Shown piece by piece: positions 12,261 to 25,100 of a stretch of 64,000 nucleotides of DNA; position 1 is the first letter of the stretch, and every line of letters begins with the position of its first letter. The position numbers and the translations under genes were made by a program. Below the pieces are notes generated by a model, which worked only from the letters and a program-made list of their open reading frames with translations, ran no database searches and was not told the DNA's origin. Source of the stretch: Lepidurus packardi (Eukaryota > Arthropoda > Branchiopoda > Notostraca > Triopsidae); assembly GCA_023053545.1 (NCBI GenBank), contig JAKZAN010000006.1, positions 1,493,001-1,557,000 on the forward strand. Reading direction: 5' to 3'.

Positions 12261-13950
12261 TTAGGCAATTTCCGAAACTACGGTATGCAGGCCTTTACCG
12301 CTAAACGTTGTTCTAAACTGTTCAGGAACGGCGTACTCCACCTGTCACACAACATTAAATTAGTCATTAAAAGGATATATTCCATCATGTGAAAACTTAC
12401 ATAATCCCCATCAGGCTTGGGTACCATAACATTCATTTCAGATGACTTCGCAGAGACAATGACCGTTTGCAGTGACTCCTTGCTTAGGTACATCTGGCAC
12501 CCATCGGTTTTATCTATGTTGATAGTTGGCACTAGTCCCAAAACCTAAAAAAAAAACAGAACTTGCGTAGTAACCATAAGCTTCTTCAGTCATACCATTT
12601 TAACGTACCTGCATTTGGACGGACTGACAGTTGATAAATTCCATGGAAGAAACCACGTTATCAAAAACAACCGAAGCTTTCTTGCACGAGTCCATTACTA
12701 TGGAGTTAACTTTGCCCTTCACTTGTACAGTAGAACCTTCGCATTTATACATATACACCACTTGATTCATCTCCGTCTGATCAATGACCAATCCAGAAGC
12801 ATTCTTTTGGTATTCCTAAAAAACAAACAAAAAAGTATGACCATCTGGTGTTGCTTATTACACAAGCTAATGTTACCAGGATCCATTTTTTGCCTTCTAG
12901 AACCATTTTCGCGGGTTTATCGACAGGTTTGGGCTGTGCAACAGTTGAGCCCGGCTTAGGAGCCACAGCAGGTTTAAACGGAGCAGGTCCGGTTCGTAGA
13001 TTTGGGTTCTTGTGAGTTTGCATATCAGCAGTGACCTTCTTCAATCCTTTAGTGACATTTTCGCCTTTGTTAAGTTCCGAAAACAATTGAGACTTGGCCT
13101 TGGCAGCTCCATCTTCCTCAGTAGCGTCATCTTCGTCAAACAGGTTACCAGCGGGCATGGGAGGCGGAGGTGGGCCAGAAGGAGCAGCACCTGTTTCAGA
13201 AACAGACCTAATGAATACATTTTGTAATAAATTAAATTTCTGTAATACCGCTTGACGTTTTGGCGTCGCCACCTTTGGCATTCCATACTAAGCCAGTTGT
13301 GTGATGTTGCTTGACGTAAGCTTGTAGTTCAGTTAACGTTTGTACCCAAGATTTAGCCCAGTCAACGTGATTCTTATCCCTAGGTGTCCAATGTGTTTTA
13401 GCAAATACAAATTTTTACGTAAAGCTTACTTTTCCTTCCAGTCTTTCAATACTCGGTTGGTATAAAACTGTCCGGCATCATTCATTTCCTTCACGTACGG
13501 AGCTGGCGTGGGGCTCTATATAAGTTATACCATTGAAGTATGGCAGGAATAACGATGTACTTAAATTTTATTCGTACCACTGTAACCCAGCCCAATGCGG
13601 GAATACTTTCCGACATGGCGCTTAAATGATTAAAAAATGGTGATGTCCTATTTCTGTCACGGTAGTCTTGGATGGCTTGAATACAATCGCACGTGGGACG
13701 TAGTAGGTTTGCCAAGTCAGACTGTGCTGGTGTCTTGGATTGCGAAGCAATGATCAAAAAGTCTCGCTGGGTCCTACACAAATATTGCTTTACAAAACTC
13801 ATAAGATAAAAATTAAGGTTACTTGAAGGTATTTTCCACTAGAGAAGAAATCGTGGCAACATCACCACCAATGGTCTTTGAACATTGCAAGAATGCCCGG
13901 AATGGCCCATGTAAAATATCATCGAATGCAGACACAGTGGGTGCGGACAT
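12261..13950 (-). CDS. capt: Adenylyl cyclase-associated protein (CAP/Srv2)
   Basis: Eight minus-strand exons: 13950-13823, 13773-13578, 13515-13430, 13379-13249, 13190-12877, 12815-12609, 12544-12401 and 12341-12261, in phase, about 428 residues. The N-terminal helical-folded domain shows FNHLSAMSESIPALGWVTV and YVKEMNDAGQFYTNRVLKDW. A proline tract (GPPPPPMPAG) and a WH2-like part (KGLKKVTADMQTHKNPNLR) follow. The C-terminal CARP beta-helix has LEGKKWI, IYKCEG-type YMYKCEGSTVQVKGKVNSIV and TDGCQMYLSK...VSAKSSEMNV. CAP recycles cofilin-bound ADP-actin and charges it with ATP in the cytosol. Human CAP1 has 475 residues. The shortfall is at the N-terminus, where the oligomerisation helix should be. 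An AG sits just upstream of the ATG (GATCAG, in frame through SPKM), so further 5' coding exons are possible. Confidence 0.93.
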
Positions 13951-15054
13951 TTTGGGGCTGATCTATATCTGAATTTTAAATAGGAAAAGATTAAATAGTC
14001 ATCTGCCTTAATCAAACCAGAAATTAACTAAGGTGACGGAAGGATAACATCCAAAGGATGTGTAATATACAGATAAGCAAAAGGTGAACGACAGTGGAAA
14101 AGCAAGCAGTGCTCAATACTAAAATACTCTAGTCTCTATAGTACTCTCAATACTACAGAGAATTCTGCCTTACAAAGGAAGCGGTGAACTACAATTACGT
14201 ATTTATTATATTAGGAATCACAAGAGTTATCAACAATCAAGGAAGCTTGCTGTTGTGTGGTTTTAATAATTATGATTGACTTACATGAAAGGACCGTTAT
14301 GAAATACGAACTAAAAAAAGACGGACGCGGCCAAATATGGATGTGGGATGGGCTGAGTCATACCCAGTACACACAAATCCTAAATAATTTCTGCACGAAA
14401 AAAACTAGCATATTTTATCCTACTATACAACTTTTACTGGCAAAATAATGTTTAAATAAAACACATTATCCATTTTCGGCTTACTTGATCCGAATCTGCG
14501 TTCAAAACAATCCGACGCCCGGTTCTTCAACACTTGACTAGACGGAATGCGAACTTATCTTTAAAACGCTGATCACACCAGGCTTGTAATTCTGCTTAAT
14601 TTTGGCGACTTCACAGTAGCTATTTCAAAAACTCTTGAAAAATTAGCAATTCATTCCCCGCTTGCTCATGCAACAAAAACCCAACCCAGCGATAAAGTTT
14701 ACAATCTAAATGCAATATTACAAAGCAAATAATTAGAAAAGCAGCTGCCTTGCCGACGAGCGATTCTTTCGCGTTGTCATCTCCACCCATTTCGCTCCTC
14801 ATGACCCTCGAAGGCTTGGGGAGGTGCGTCTTTCGGACCCGAAATCCTGTTTATCATTCCATTCTTCATGCACAAGCAGTATGCTAAGACAGCCAGATGG
14901 CCAGAAGGTCCAAACCTCTAGAAAGCGAATTATGAGAAAGGGAGCGAACCTGAACCTTCTGGGGACTGACAAGCCTCACAAGCACAGGTAAGCTCTTGTA
15001 GCGGACTGGCTGACATTGTGGCATAACATACTGGACGTGGAAGTGTGACAAAAC
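13951..15054. other. Divergent intergenic region between CAP and the BMP gene
   Basis: Contains the 5' flanks of two divergently transcribed genes. A minus-strand stretch around 14488-14536 is bounded by AG and GTAAGC and could be an upstream CAP exon, coding or untranslated. I could not match it to the family. Confidence 0.35.
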
Positions 15055-16765
15055 ATGGAAGCTAAAAGGACATTCTTTCTGTGGTTGCTTGTGACAATTC
15101 ATGTATTTTCAGTTGTAGCCGTGGTCGCATCCTTATCCGGTTTCTATTCCGACAATGGCTTTGATCAAACGGTGATGCACAAAGAACTCTCTCACCGAGC
15201 CAAGCGCGAAGTTCAGCAGGAAATTCTTCATTTGCTTGGCCTTCATCACCGACCGCGTCCCAACTTCAATAATGCACACGGCACTGTCAATCCCGCACCC
15301 AGATTTTTACTGGACGTGTACCGCTCCTTTACCGAAGAAGATTCTGGGGGCTTAAAACTAGAACCTAAGTTGTTTGAAAATGAGTTCAATATTTCTCGAA
15401 ACGATGTTCTTGCCATCGATCAAAGCGACCTCATCATGAGCTTTGTTAACCATGGTATTTATTCAGTATTGTATTGCGTAAAGATTTCTATATTTAACTT
15501 GGTAGGTCATCAACTACGACACCACCACAGGGATTCCGTCTTTTGGTTCGACTTGTCCGAAATCGCACGGAATACGTTTCCCTTGAATGCTGAATTACGC
15601 GTTTACTTGAAGCATTTAGATGCTCAAAGTGCGATCTATGATAATTTGTCTGGGATTGTTTTACGAGTTCATCGCTTTCTAAGTGAAGACAGGTAACGGA
15701 AGCCATGTCAATTTAGTACAAAGAACTACGAATCTAATGTTAATAGGGACGTAGTAGAAGAAGAAATTTCAATGGATCAGTTAAATGAAGGCTGGGTAGC
15801 GCTAAACGTAACCAAAGCCCTGCAATCTTGGATGGTATCGCCCGAAGCAAACAAAGGTCTTCGATTAACCGCTCATCACGTCTCAGGTGCGTAGAAGCTC
15901 AGAGAAATGCCAGGTGTTTAGCCGGAAGGCTTCACAACCATTGGGTTTGCATATCGGAAACACTTTGACCAAACAACTTTCGTTAGACGGGGAAATAAAT
16001 GTACAAGATGTTGGCATCGTTGGCTCCAAGGGCGAAGAAGATCTTCAGCCATTCATGGTTGGGTATTTCCGCTTACAAAAAACTACCCAAGACGCAGAGG
16101 AAGAGGATAACAAGCCTGACTGGACAGAATTTTTAAATCTGCAACAACAGGATGAAAATGTTGTAGATGATGAAGAAGACGAGCCAAGACGCCTTCCTTC
16201 ACGGAGACGCAGAGCAGCCAACGGAACTGGCAATAACAAACGTCGAAATGGCAATAAAGACGTGAGTTACGCTGATGATACCACCGCATGGAACCCTTAT
16301 TCCGGTAAGCATTCCTACGAATCCTATTATTGAAAATTGTCTTATTACCTTAACTTGTCTTACTAGATTTTGACCCGCGTTACGCTCGAAGGAGTTGCCA
16401 AAAGAAGAATTTGTATGTCAGCTTCCGCGATTTAGGCTGGCACGTAAGTCTAGTTTAACACCAACTTGAGAACAGACGTTCTGTTAACCTGTCTTGTTAA
16501 CTAGGACTGGATTATTGCTCCTGATGGCTATGCAGCTTTCTATTGTAACGGGGAATGCTCTTTTCCATTGAACGCGCACATGAATGCATCCAACCACGCC
16601 ATCGTTCAAACTCTGGTTCATTTGATGAATCCCTACCAGTATCCCAAGCCTTGTTGTGCACCGATCAAATTAAGCTCGATTTCCGTCCTTTACTTCGACG
16701 ACACGTCTAATGTCATTTTGAAAAAGTATCGCAACATGGTGGTGAAAAGCTGCGGCTGCCACTAA
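15055..16765 (+). CDS. gbb: BMP5-8/60A-type TGF-beta ligand (glass bottom boat-like)
   Basis: Six exons: 15055-15454, 15506-15692, 15747 to about 15879, about 15929-16304, 16367-16443 and 16505-16765, giving about 477 residues. The N-terminus has a hydrophobic signal peptide (residues about 5-28). The prodomain shows [20 protein letters not shown] and [11 protein letters not shown], as in the BMP5/6/7/8-60A group. QPFMVGYFR precedes an acidic linker and the furin-type site RRLPSRRRR. The mature domain keeps seven cysteines: [22 protein letters not shown] and the terminal KSCGCH, with [20 protein letters not shown]. It is a secreted dimer that signals through type I/II serine kinase receptors to Smads. 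The exon 3/4 junction is unresolved: the obvious donor at 15887 is out of phase with every reasonable acceptor, and a GTCTCA donor at 15880 is assumed. The linker before the cleavage site is long and strongly charged. Confidence 0.93.
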
Positions 16766-16809
16766 AACCTGATCGAACATATTTTTCTTGTATATAAAAT
16801 TCGCTGACT

Positions 16810-16815
16810 AATAAA
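16810..16815 (+). terminator. Poly(A) signal of the BMP gene
   Basis: AATAAA 45 bases after the stop codon. The next gene converges from the other strand and ends at 17117. Confidence 0.6.
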
Positions 16816-17116
16816 CCGCCAAGAACCATGTGTTTTTTCCCCAAGCTTAAAAAGTGGATATTCACAATGTTTATTTTTTCGTAGCAAATAAGACTCGGAC
16901 ATTGGCAAGAATTCAAATAACGCCTTTCCTTTTCCCCCAGCGAGAAAAGCGTTAATTCCACTAAGACTTTTACAAATAAATACAGTTAGCAAATTATTTG
17001 GCTGTGTCCCAATTCAAAAGTTACTTAGTTTAAGCTAGTCATAAAAGACTTGTACCCAAGCCTTATGAATGGAAATTAAATATTGAAAAAACAATATAAG
17101 TAAAAACGAACACAAA

Positions 17117-18355
17117 TTACAGATCGCTAAAAACGTTTGACGACTCGTTCTGACTGTCCGAATCACATTCGGGTGTCAGATTTGGCACACTTTCGCATTT
17201 CTGTCTCTCAAACTCCGCTAAAATCTCTTTTGCTAGTTCTAATCGAGAAACACTTTCGGTCGGGGACCGTTTACGGTGCAAGAAAATAACACGGGGAGTC
17301 GTAGCTGGTGAGGATTCGTCGCTAGAATTAGAAACAGGTTCATTGCTTTCCACAATTTTCATTGGAGAACGGCTGCGTTTGGTTAACGTAGCCTGCAGCC
17401 AACATCCTCTTTGCAAACTAATAGATTCTAAATGTGTACTCAAGTCTAAGGTGGCAGTTGAAATGGATACGGCCATATCCACTCCATCTTCGGGGGCTGT
17501 CGGCGTAGGTGGCGAGCTTTTGGCCGTTTTGGGCCTTACGGAACTTCGCCATTGTCCTAAGTTGGATCTTACCAGGAAGGACGGGCCACACGACGATCTT
17601 CGAGGATTACCTGGGTGAATTAAGGATCGTTGAATCAAAGGACTGGACGCCGAAATAACAGAAAATTTTGGGACTGCTCTAGAGGCGGGAGTTTCGATGG
17701 GCGACTTGAAGTCGGTGGAATGGCGAGGTTTGAGATCGGACTGGGATTGTACTAGCAACAATCGAGACGGTCTTTTCAATTTAATTCCCCCTGCTGTTGC
17801 ACTTAGTTCTGGTACGGCTGGTGATGACAAAACAACTGATTCTAGATTAACAACAACAATCTCGCGGGGTTGTGTTGCCGGAGTTTGTATTTCTCCTTCA
17901 TTCGAACGTAAAAGACCATTAGTCTTTGAATTGTGTATTGCTGCGGAGGCGGAGGAGGGTAATTGCAAGGAGCCATGTGCACTTTCTTGTTCAGAGTTAT
18001 TGCGCTTTTGTACAAGAGTACTTTGAACAACCAGATTAACTTTTCGTACAGGACCCTCGTGTTTCTTCTTATCTGTGAAAGAAGGGCACTGGGAAGTTAA
18101 TTGGTCGGTCTTGTCTTGCAACTTGCGTTGGTTTTGCTCTTTTACAATGGCTTCCTTCAAGACATCAGGATCTTCTGTGACGGCGTCGGTTTTGTGGTCA
18201 CGAACGAGTCTCAGGGACTTGCATTTCGCATAAAATCGCGGGAAATGCTGTTGGATGCAAATGTGATCGCTCGGTAAAATTTTCTTCAGTTGCTTCAATA
18301 CACGCCGTTTTCGGGTAGGGGCATTGTTTGGCTCAGGTTCAGTAGCAGGGGACAT
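17117..18355 (-). CDS. Unrecognised serine/proline-rich basic protein, single coding exon
   Basis: A 412-residue open frame on the minus strand beginning MSPATEPEPNNAPTRKRR. A polypyrimidine/AG (TTGTTTAG) sits immediately upstream, so a 5' UTR intron is likely and the start at 18355 is preferred over an in-frame ATG 15 bases earlier. The N-terminal third is basic and probably helical (KQLKKILPSDHICIQQHFPR; LKEAIVKEQNQRKLQDKTDQ). The rest is low-complexity Ser/Pro with many SP/TP sites (SSPLIQ, KSSPPTPT, RSPMKIV, ATTPR). Near the C-terminus RVIF followed by basic residues fits a PP1-docking RVxF motif, then a short helix (SRLELAKEILAEFERQ) and an acidic tail ending FSDL. The pattern resembles regulated cell-cycle or chromatin scaffolds, but I recognise no family and assign no function. 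Codon phase without stops over 1.2 kb makes it a real gene. Confidence 0.75.
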   Translation of the reverse strand: MSPATEPEPNNAPTRKRRVLKQLKKILPSDHICIQQHFPRFYAKCKSLRLVRDHKTDAVTEDPDVLKEAIVKEQNQRKLQDKTDQLTSQCPSFTDKKKHEGPVRKVNLVVQSTLVQKRNNSEQESAHGSLQLPSSASAAIHNSKTNGLLRSNEGEIQTPATQPREIVVVNLESVVLSSPAVPELSATAGGIKLKRPSRLLLVQSQSDLKPRHSTDFKSPIETPASRAVPKFSVISASSPLIQRSLIHPGNPRRSSCGPSFLVRSNLGQWRSSVRPKTAKSSPPTPTAPEDGVDMAVSISTATLDLSTHLESISLQRGCWLQATLTKRSRSPMKIVESNEPVSNSSDESSPATTPRVIFLHRKRSPTESVSRLELAKEILAEFERQKCESVPNLTPECDSDSQNESSNVFSDL

Positions 18356-21300
18356 GATATACCTAAACAAAAGAATAAATTATAAACCAATACTTGGCAA
18401 AACTTGGTCAGCTGTTCAGATTACCTAGAAAAAAATTGCTCAATCAGCAGTTTCAAGCAAAACACGTTCAATGTGCATTAGATGTAATAATCGGCATGGC
18501 TTTACGGAGATAAGGTATAGCTAGGGCACGCGATATTTTCTCGGCAGCATCTCGCCGCTATATAATCCTTTGGTCGAGTGATTTAATAGTGCCCATCTAG
18601 CTGCTCGTGCGCGGAATCTTTAACCATAACCAACAGTAACAGGTTCCTCCTTGACGCTTTTTATGCTTAACTCGGATTTTCCTGGGGGGGCATTTTTTTT
18701 TTTGCTGGCTAGCTTGTAGCCATATTAATAAGCACGCCGTCCTGGTAAGGAAATACCAAGTAGCCATGAAGCTGTTGCTTTTGCTAGGCAACGCAAAACC
18801 TGATAGATCTAACGACTAAAGTACGGGAACCTTCGCACCATTTCCGCCTTATAAAGGCACACTGCAATGAACCAACGTTTTTTCTTATGTATTCCTTTTT
18901 TGTTAGTTTTATTTTTTATGCTGTTTCGTCAGGAGACTCAGTGTTGAAGTGCTGTGATGATGACCAAAAAGGTAGCTATGTCCTTTGTCTTTATACCAAA
19001 AGTTATTAGGACAAGGTCGCTAAGAATTAATAGATCAGAACCAGATATGGGTATGGCAAACTACAAGTATGTTTCCATTGCCTTTCTTAGATCTGGAAGT
19101 CGGTTTTCGGAAAACGCAAAAGGTCCCTTAAGGTCAGTTTCTTTCACTTCTCCGCTACGGGTAGCTAATTAATGGCAGGATTCAAATCTACAAACTTACT
19201 GGCGATAGTCAAATTTACTCCATTCTAAATTTTAAGGGATGGATATCAAATGAATTATCAAAGAGCCTGCCCTTCCTATCCCTCTCTTCCACCCTTTCCT
19301 TCCTTCCTTCCTCCCCTGTAAATAACCCGAATCTACCAAAGTTATGTAAAAATCAAAGTCGACCAATAAATATTCCGGCAAAAGGCAGTTGCCTGCTACG
19401 CTGGTTAAATTCCAAATAAAAAAACGACAATAAAAAATGGCGGGATACTTTAAATGAACAATAGTTCGAAGTGACGATGGGAAAACAGTGTAAAGCGAAG
19501 AAGTTTTTACTACTTCGGCACTATTATAAGCTTAGAATAAAAGAAAGAACTCTCTTTGGTTTACTGACCATCTTCAATAATGAAGTTGTCTTTGAGCTTC
19601 CAGGCGTGTCATACACGGAACCCAACAATTAACTCCTTCTGTTGTAGGCTGCCTTTTCTGTTACTTATAACAAATGGATCACGAATCTTCAAAAGGAATA
19701 AATAACGAAAAATGACACGGTTACACAGCTCCCGCGTTTTCCTGTACAATTACCCTACAGCTAACTTTGTGCTATTACTGTTATATTTGTTCGGTAATTC
19801 CCGTCATAATCTTATCAGAGAATTCCCTCCACCCCCGAAAAAACAAAAGTCCACAGAAAGTCCCACGGTTTGTAGACATGTTTTGCTTCCGTCATAAAAG
19901 TTACGGGAATAAGGATACGGCAATCAGGATACTATTTTAACCCTTCCTCAATTAACGATTTTCAAGGATAGTTTAAGCCATTATAAGACTTCCAACATAG
20001 AAAACAAAAAGCTTTGATGTTGAGCTTCTCAACGTTGACCTTTTTTAACCACGATGAATTCTGTCATACAATTTAGCTTTCTGGCCTTGAGGATCCAAGT
20101 ATCGATCAAAGAAAACTCCCGGAGATAAAAGTATACGTTGATGGGGCGTCCTAGTTTAGAAATGCGTTAATTCTAAGCGAAGCCCCTTTTATCGAACTCA
20201 ACCAGATGAGATGACCCGGATTTTGACGGATACTCCCCTGACGTTTAGAGAAAACACTGCTTCTATGTAACTTTTCCAACACTCCGAAACCTACAGTGGG
20301 TTTCATCCTGAAGCACCCTCAGCCTTTTTGATCGTCGGCCAAAAACAACTTGTTTCCTCACATGGATTTTTGGTTGTCAGTTTGACGTTTCTAGTTGTCT
20401 GCATGACCTGCTTGTGTGGGTAGCGCGTAACATTACGTATATGGAAAAGTCTTGACCACTTTTACGACTAAGCCGGGAACTAATTAGCTGCTTGCTGACT
20501 CACATGAGCGTAAAACTCGTTCCCGTCACTCACTTCAAGCGAGGGACTAATTGAAAAGTTGCAGACAAGAATTCAACAAGCATTGAACATACCCATTAAA
20601 AAAAATGACCTTCTAACTACGTCGTATAGATCGGCAAAACAAATCTACTTACGGCGCTAGGCGGGAGAGAAAAATCCGGAGACGAGTAAGAATAACAAGA
20701 TACAAAGATTCACGGCCAAAGCCACATAGTGCTGAACATGGCACCCACTTCAGCTGTGTACCCGGATGGCCATTTGCCTGCTTCCTTGTTAAAAGGATTC
20801 AGTTTAATGTTGTTATGAATAGGCTCCAAGTCCAATTCACTTTTCGGTGCACATTGCTAGAGGAACTCTCAACAACTGTGGCCATTGTATAGGAGGGAAG
20901 TTGCTCTTCAAGACTGGTTCCAGTCTTCTACTCCATAGCGAGTGAGCAGCACAGCAGCTTAGTGAATACCAGGGGCGCAATATACACTATCCACTACATC
21001 GGACCTGAAAGTCACGCTGCCGTAGCGAGATGCTTGCTTGCTTCGAGTATCTTGTGCGCTTTTTTTTGTCTTAATCTTCTCCCGGAGGAAATCTCACATA
21101 GTCCAAAGACGGTTTCCGCGCCGTTGATGAAGGCCAACAGGAGATTAAAATTGTAGGACCGAGTCGCGGGACTGCATGCGGGAAAAGAAAGTCTTCCGTA
21201 TGAAGCTCACACTGACTTGTCAAGCACGCTGCTAAGACTTCAAATCTTTACCAAATTGGGAGGGCGGAAGTTGTTAAGCGACGATCGCGATAACGCCTTT

Positions 21301-21472
21301 TCCACGAAAAAATTTCTTTACAAAAACAGCTTGGCCAGTTTTGGATTTCCATGAAAAAAAAACCGCGTTCCAAGTAAACGAAAACGAGTTGGAAAAGGAT
21401 TTTTTTGTTCCTTCGCTATTTATTTTCATATCATGAGTCTACAAGACTAGATAATATCATGGGAAGCGAAGC
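18356..21472. other. Intergenic, no supported gene
   Basis: Includes the 5' flank of the minus-strand gene at 18355 and a short pyrimidine (CCTT) run near 19298-19315. Only short open frames without family resemblance were seen. Confidence 0.5.
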
Positions 21473-21478
21473 TTTATT
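21473..21478 (-). terminator. Candidate poly(A) signal of APC
   Basis: AATAAA on the minus strand about 645 bases after the APC stop, giving a plausible 3' UTR. Other A/T-rich hexamers lie nearby, so the assignment is tentative. Confidence 0.35.
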
Positions 21479-22122
21479 CTACAATGAACAGCAAAGAAAC
21501 AAAGACGAAACGAGGCACGAAACAAACGAAAAATTAGCTGAGGCATGAATATACATTACATGTGGCATGAGTATATCGTGTAACTTGATGAAAAAGGATG
21601 CGAGGAAGGAAGCGCACGACAACGTAACTTTGTATCTAATATCTCGAGTTCATGGTATGGGATGGTGTGTAATAATAAGATTTTATGCTATCACTCAGTT
21701 GAAGAGGAAAAGATACATTGCAACAACCCTCACGTTGCAACTTTATTTGACGCTCGTTAAGATTCCACCTTATAGTAGTTGGGGTAAAATCAGAAATGAC
21801 AATAAGAGATCAAACTTTTAAAACGGGTCTCCGTCAAAGCTGCCATATGCGGCAGACTAATTAGAAAGAAATGGTTCTATATATTACATATTTGCTGGCA
21901 GAGGCTCGGATTTTCTCACGAAGAGCACGCTTTTTGGCGGAATTGCAGAAGCAATTTTTCACACGAAAAAAAAGGGAGAAAGTTTATTATCCTTGCCGCA
22001 AGGGGAACTCCCAGACCGCCGAGATTGGAATCATTAAATATGAGAAACGATACTCACGTATGTAACTTAGTGCTTTCGCGTGTTACCTTCTGCCTTTCCT
22101 ATCGCTTTTTCCCCAATTCTCT

Positions 22123-25100
22123 TTACAGGTGAGTAACAATAACCGCAGTGTGCCCCGGCGACCGCTTATTATCTTCAGGTGGTGAATCCGTTTCCGACGG
22201 CGATGAGGACGATGGCATGGATTTATCTTTAGATCGGACGGACCACGCAAATCGCGGTAATTTCATACTTAAGCGCGACGTGGGACTTGCTCTCAGCCCT
22301 CCTTTGCCAGCTGCAACGTCCAGGTGCCCGAACTCACGAGGGGAAATGGGCGACATGGAGCCGGTACTCATGGCGCTGATCTTCTCGAAGGTGGAACTTG
22401 TAACGAGACGGCCGCGAGTCTCCGACGTGGGCGTTATTAGCGGGCTAATAGCATTGTCTTCAGCCACGGTTTTAATCGCATCCCCGCGACCCAGCCATTT
22501 CCGCTGATCTTGCGTCTCATTGTTTTTCTGCTTGCTACGACTTTCTTCCACTTGTTTCCACAAACTGGCAATCTTGCTCGTAACTATCTTCTTGGGCGGC
22601 GTTCGCTTGGGCTCCGAAGACTCGGAATTTAAACTCGCATTCGAGCTTGACCGTCGAGTCGTCACAGTGGCTTGCGGCTTGGGTCGCTCTGGTTCCGGGT
22701 TTGAGAACCGCGCTTTCATAAGTCCCACCACATTCGGTTTCTTTGGAACTGTCGGCTTGGATTTCGGCGAATCCGCCTGTGCTTGCAAGTCCGCAGATTT
22801 CAAACTCGCTTGGACAACTCTTGGTTTGGGAGGTACCCTCGGTGGGATTTTCGGCTTCAGATCGGCAGGCTCTGGCACACTTAGCCTAACCGGTTCGGAT
22901 GCTGCAGACGGTTCTGCTTTTTCCTTGGTAAATGTGCCTTGTTTGCCTGCGGAAGCTAAGCTGGGTCTCGGGGGTTCTTCCGCTTTGGGAGGCGGTACAA
23001 CAGCCGTAGGCCGCGTTTCAACTCGACTTTTGCCTTGTAATTTGGGTGGAGTCGTTGAGGACGTTCGACGGGGATCATTCTCGAGAGGTAGGCGCGCATT
23101 GGCCGTTTCGTTCTGGGTAGATTGACGTGGACTGCATGGTGCGCTGCTTCCCTTGGTACCGAACCGGGACATCCCGGGCTTGAACCGAAGCGACGGAACC
23201 GAGGACTCCGGAACGGATGTGGTCGAGAGCGCTTTGGGAGTATTGGCAAGCTTTTGCATGCTGGTTTGACGCAAAGCAGAAGTTCGGTTAGGTCGGACGT
23301 TGGCTAACGGGGAATCGCATCGAATTCCGCTTGCCGGGGAAGCGCTTCGTCCCCTTCGCGCAATACGGTTCAGTACCGGACTACGGGGGGTGGGTGTAAC
23401 CGGCGCCAATACGCGCCCAGTATTTGGTGGCTGCTGACTGGTGATTCTGGGAGGAATGGTTTTCATGACTGAGAAAACCTTTTTACGTCCACGAATGACT
23501 TTAACCTCCTCTTTCATTTTCTCACACGGTTTGACAATCCGTGGCTTGACAACTTCTTCCCTGTCTTGTTCAGCTTCTTCTTCGACTTCTTCCTGGAACA
23601 CGTGAACAAGTTCCACTTCTTGTGCCAGCAAAGACGGCTTCCGTGTTTTGCTCGATATGGACAACATATCGAACTCTGAGCCGCTGGAAACCAAGCTCAA
23701 CGTCTCGCATTCAAGCAAGCACTCCTCGCTCATGAGTTCGGATGACTCGCTGTTTAAATTCCCCCGACTTTCTTTCAAATTGGATATAACCAACTTGACG
23801 TCCTGCTCCAGCTTGGCCAATTCATCAAAATTCAACTCGAAATCTCGCTCTGGAGAGACACTATCTGGCTTGTTCGGACCTGCAAGCGTCAAAGCAGCCA
23901 TATCGGTACTTAGGTTGGTATCGCTGCCACTGATGGTACGCGTCTGGTACCTTTCACGGTTTTCATTGCGTCGTTGTTTGGCCGTCTTACGTACACTCTC
24001 TGTAATAGTACTACTGTTGGTGGTAGTGAAATCCGCCCTGAGCGTCTCGTCCATATCTTGTTCCGTGGATTCCCCTTCGCCGTCTTTGTAGGACGCCAAC
24101 TCCGGCTCGGAACCGTCCTGTACTTCGAAATCGGTATCGCCACCTGACTCGTTGCCCATTCCGGGGAGGGTGTATGTTTGGTACCGCTCCTTGTCCGCTT
24201 GCCGCTTTTCCTTGGGCGTCAGCCGCCGCTCTTGGCTGCTTCTAGAGGAGTCCGTTTCGGTCTCGCCGATTGGCAAATTAGCGTTTTGGTCCGGCGATAC
24301 CAAAACAGCTGCTTCCATTTGGGCCAACTGCTCTAATAGTGCCTCCCGGTGTTCGGTATCATAGAAACTTTCATTCATGACCAAACTCGTCTGCAGACTG
24401 GAAAGGCTCGTGAAGGCGCTTTCGAACATATCCGCTGGCGGTTTCACGTTGTCGATATTGGAATGGCAACTACTTGTCAAGGTACTTTCAGTGGACGCTA
24501 GCATGCATGGCGCTGCTTTCTCCTTATCCAACGCTTGCCGCAACAGCTGACCGCTCTTGATCTTCGGTGCCGTATGTCGGCATTCAAATTTGCGCGGGAA
24601 ACTGGGCGATTGACGGTACCTGACCGCGTACTCCGAACTCACGCCTTTGCCGTGCGTATCAAAGAGTTGCTCATCGTCATCCATAGTGGAAAGCGACAAG
24701 GAGGGAAACTGCTCCATGTCGAGTGGTTCCACGGAAGTTTGTTGGGCGAATTCCCGACTGATATGATGCGCTACTTGTGTCGCTTCAATAGCTATTAGGG
24801 TCGATTCGCTCATTACTGATGACATGCTTTCGGGTTCCCCATTAGTCAACACGTCAGGCTCTGGTTCAGGAGGTGGTAAAAGCAATTCCGGCGTGGCTGG
24901 TTCGCTCTTGGTTTGGGGCGTGCTTTGATCTGACTTGGCTTTCCCGTCTCCGCTTTTACGTGGTTCCAAAGGCTTGTCGCTTGTTCGCTTCTCTGCGTGG
25001 GCTTTACTAGTCGTTTTGGCGCTGGATTTGGCCAAGTTGGTGGTGTTTTTCCTCGATTTGGGCATCCCGGAATGGATGCAATCTTCTAACAAGGCCTTTT

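Noticed and set aside
22520..23125. 201-codon frame opposite the last APC exon
   Set aside because: Antisense shadow of a long low-complexity coding exon.
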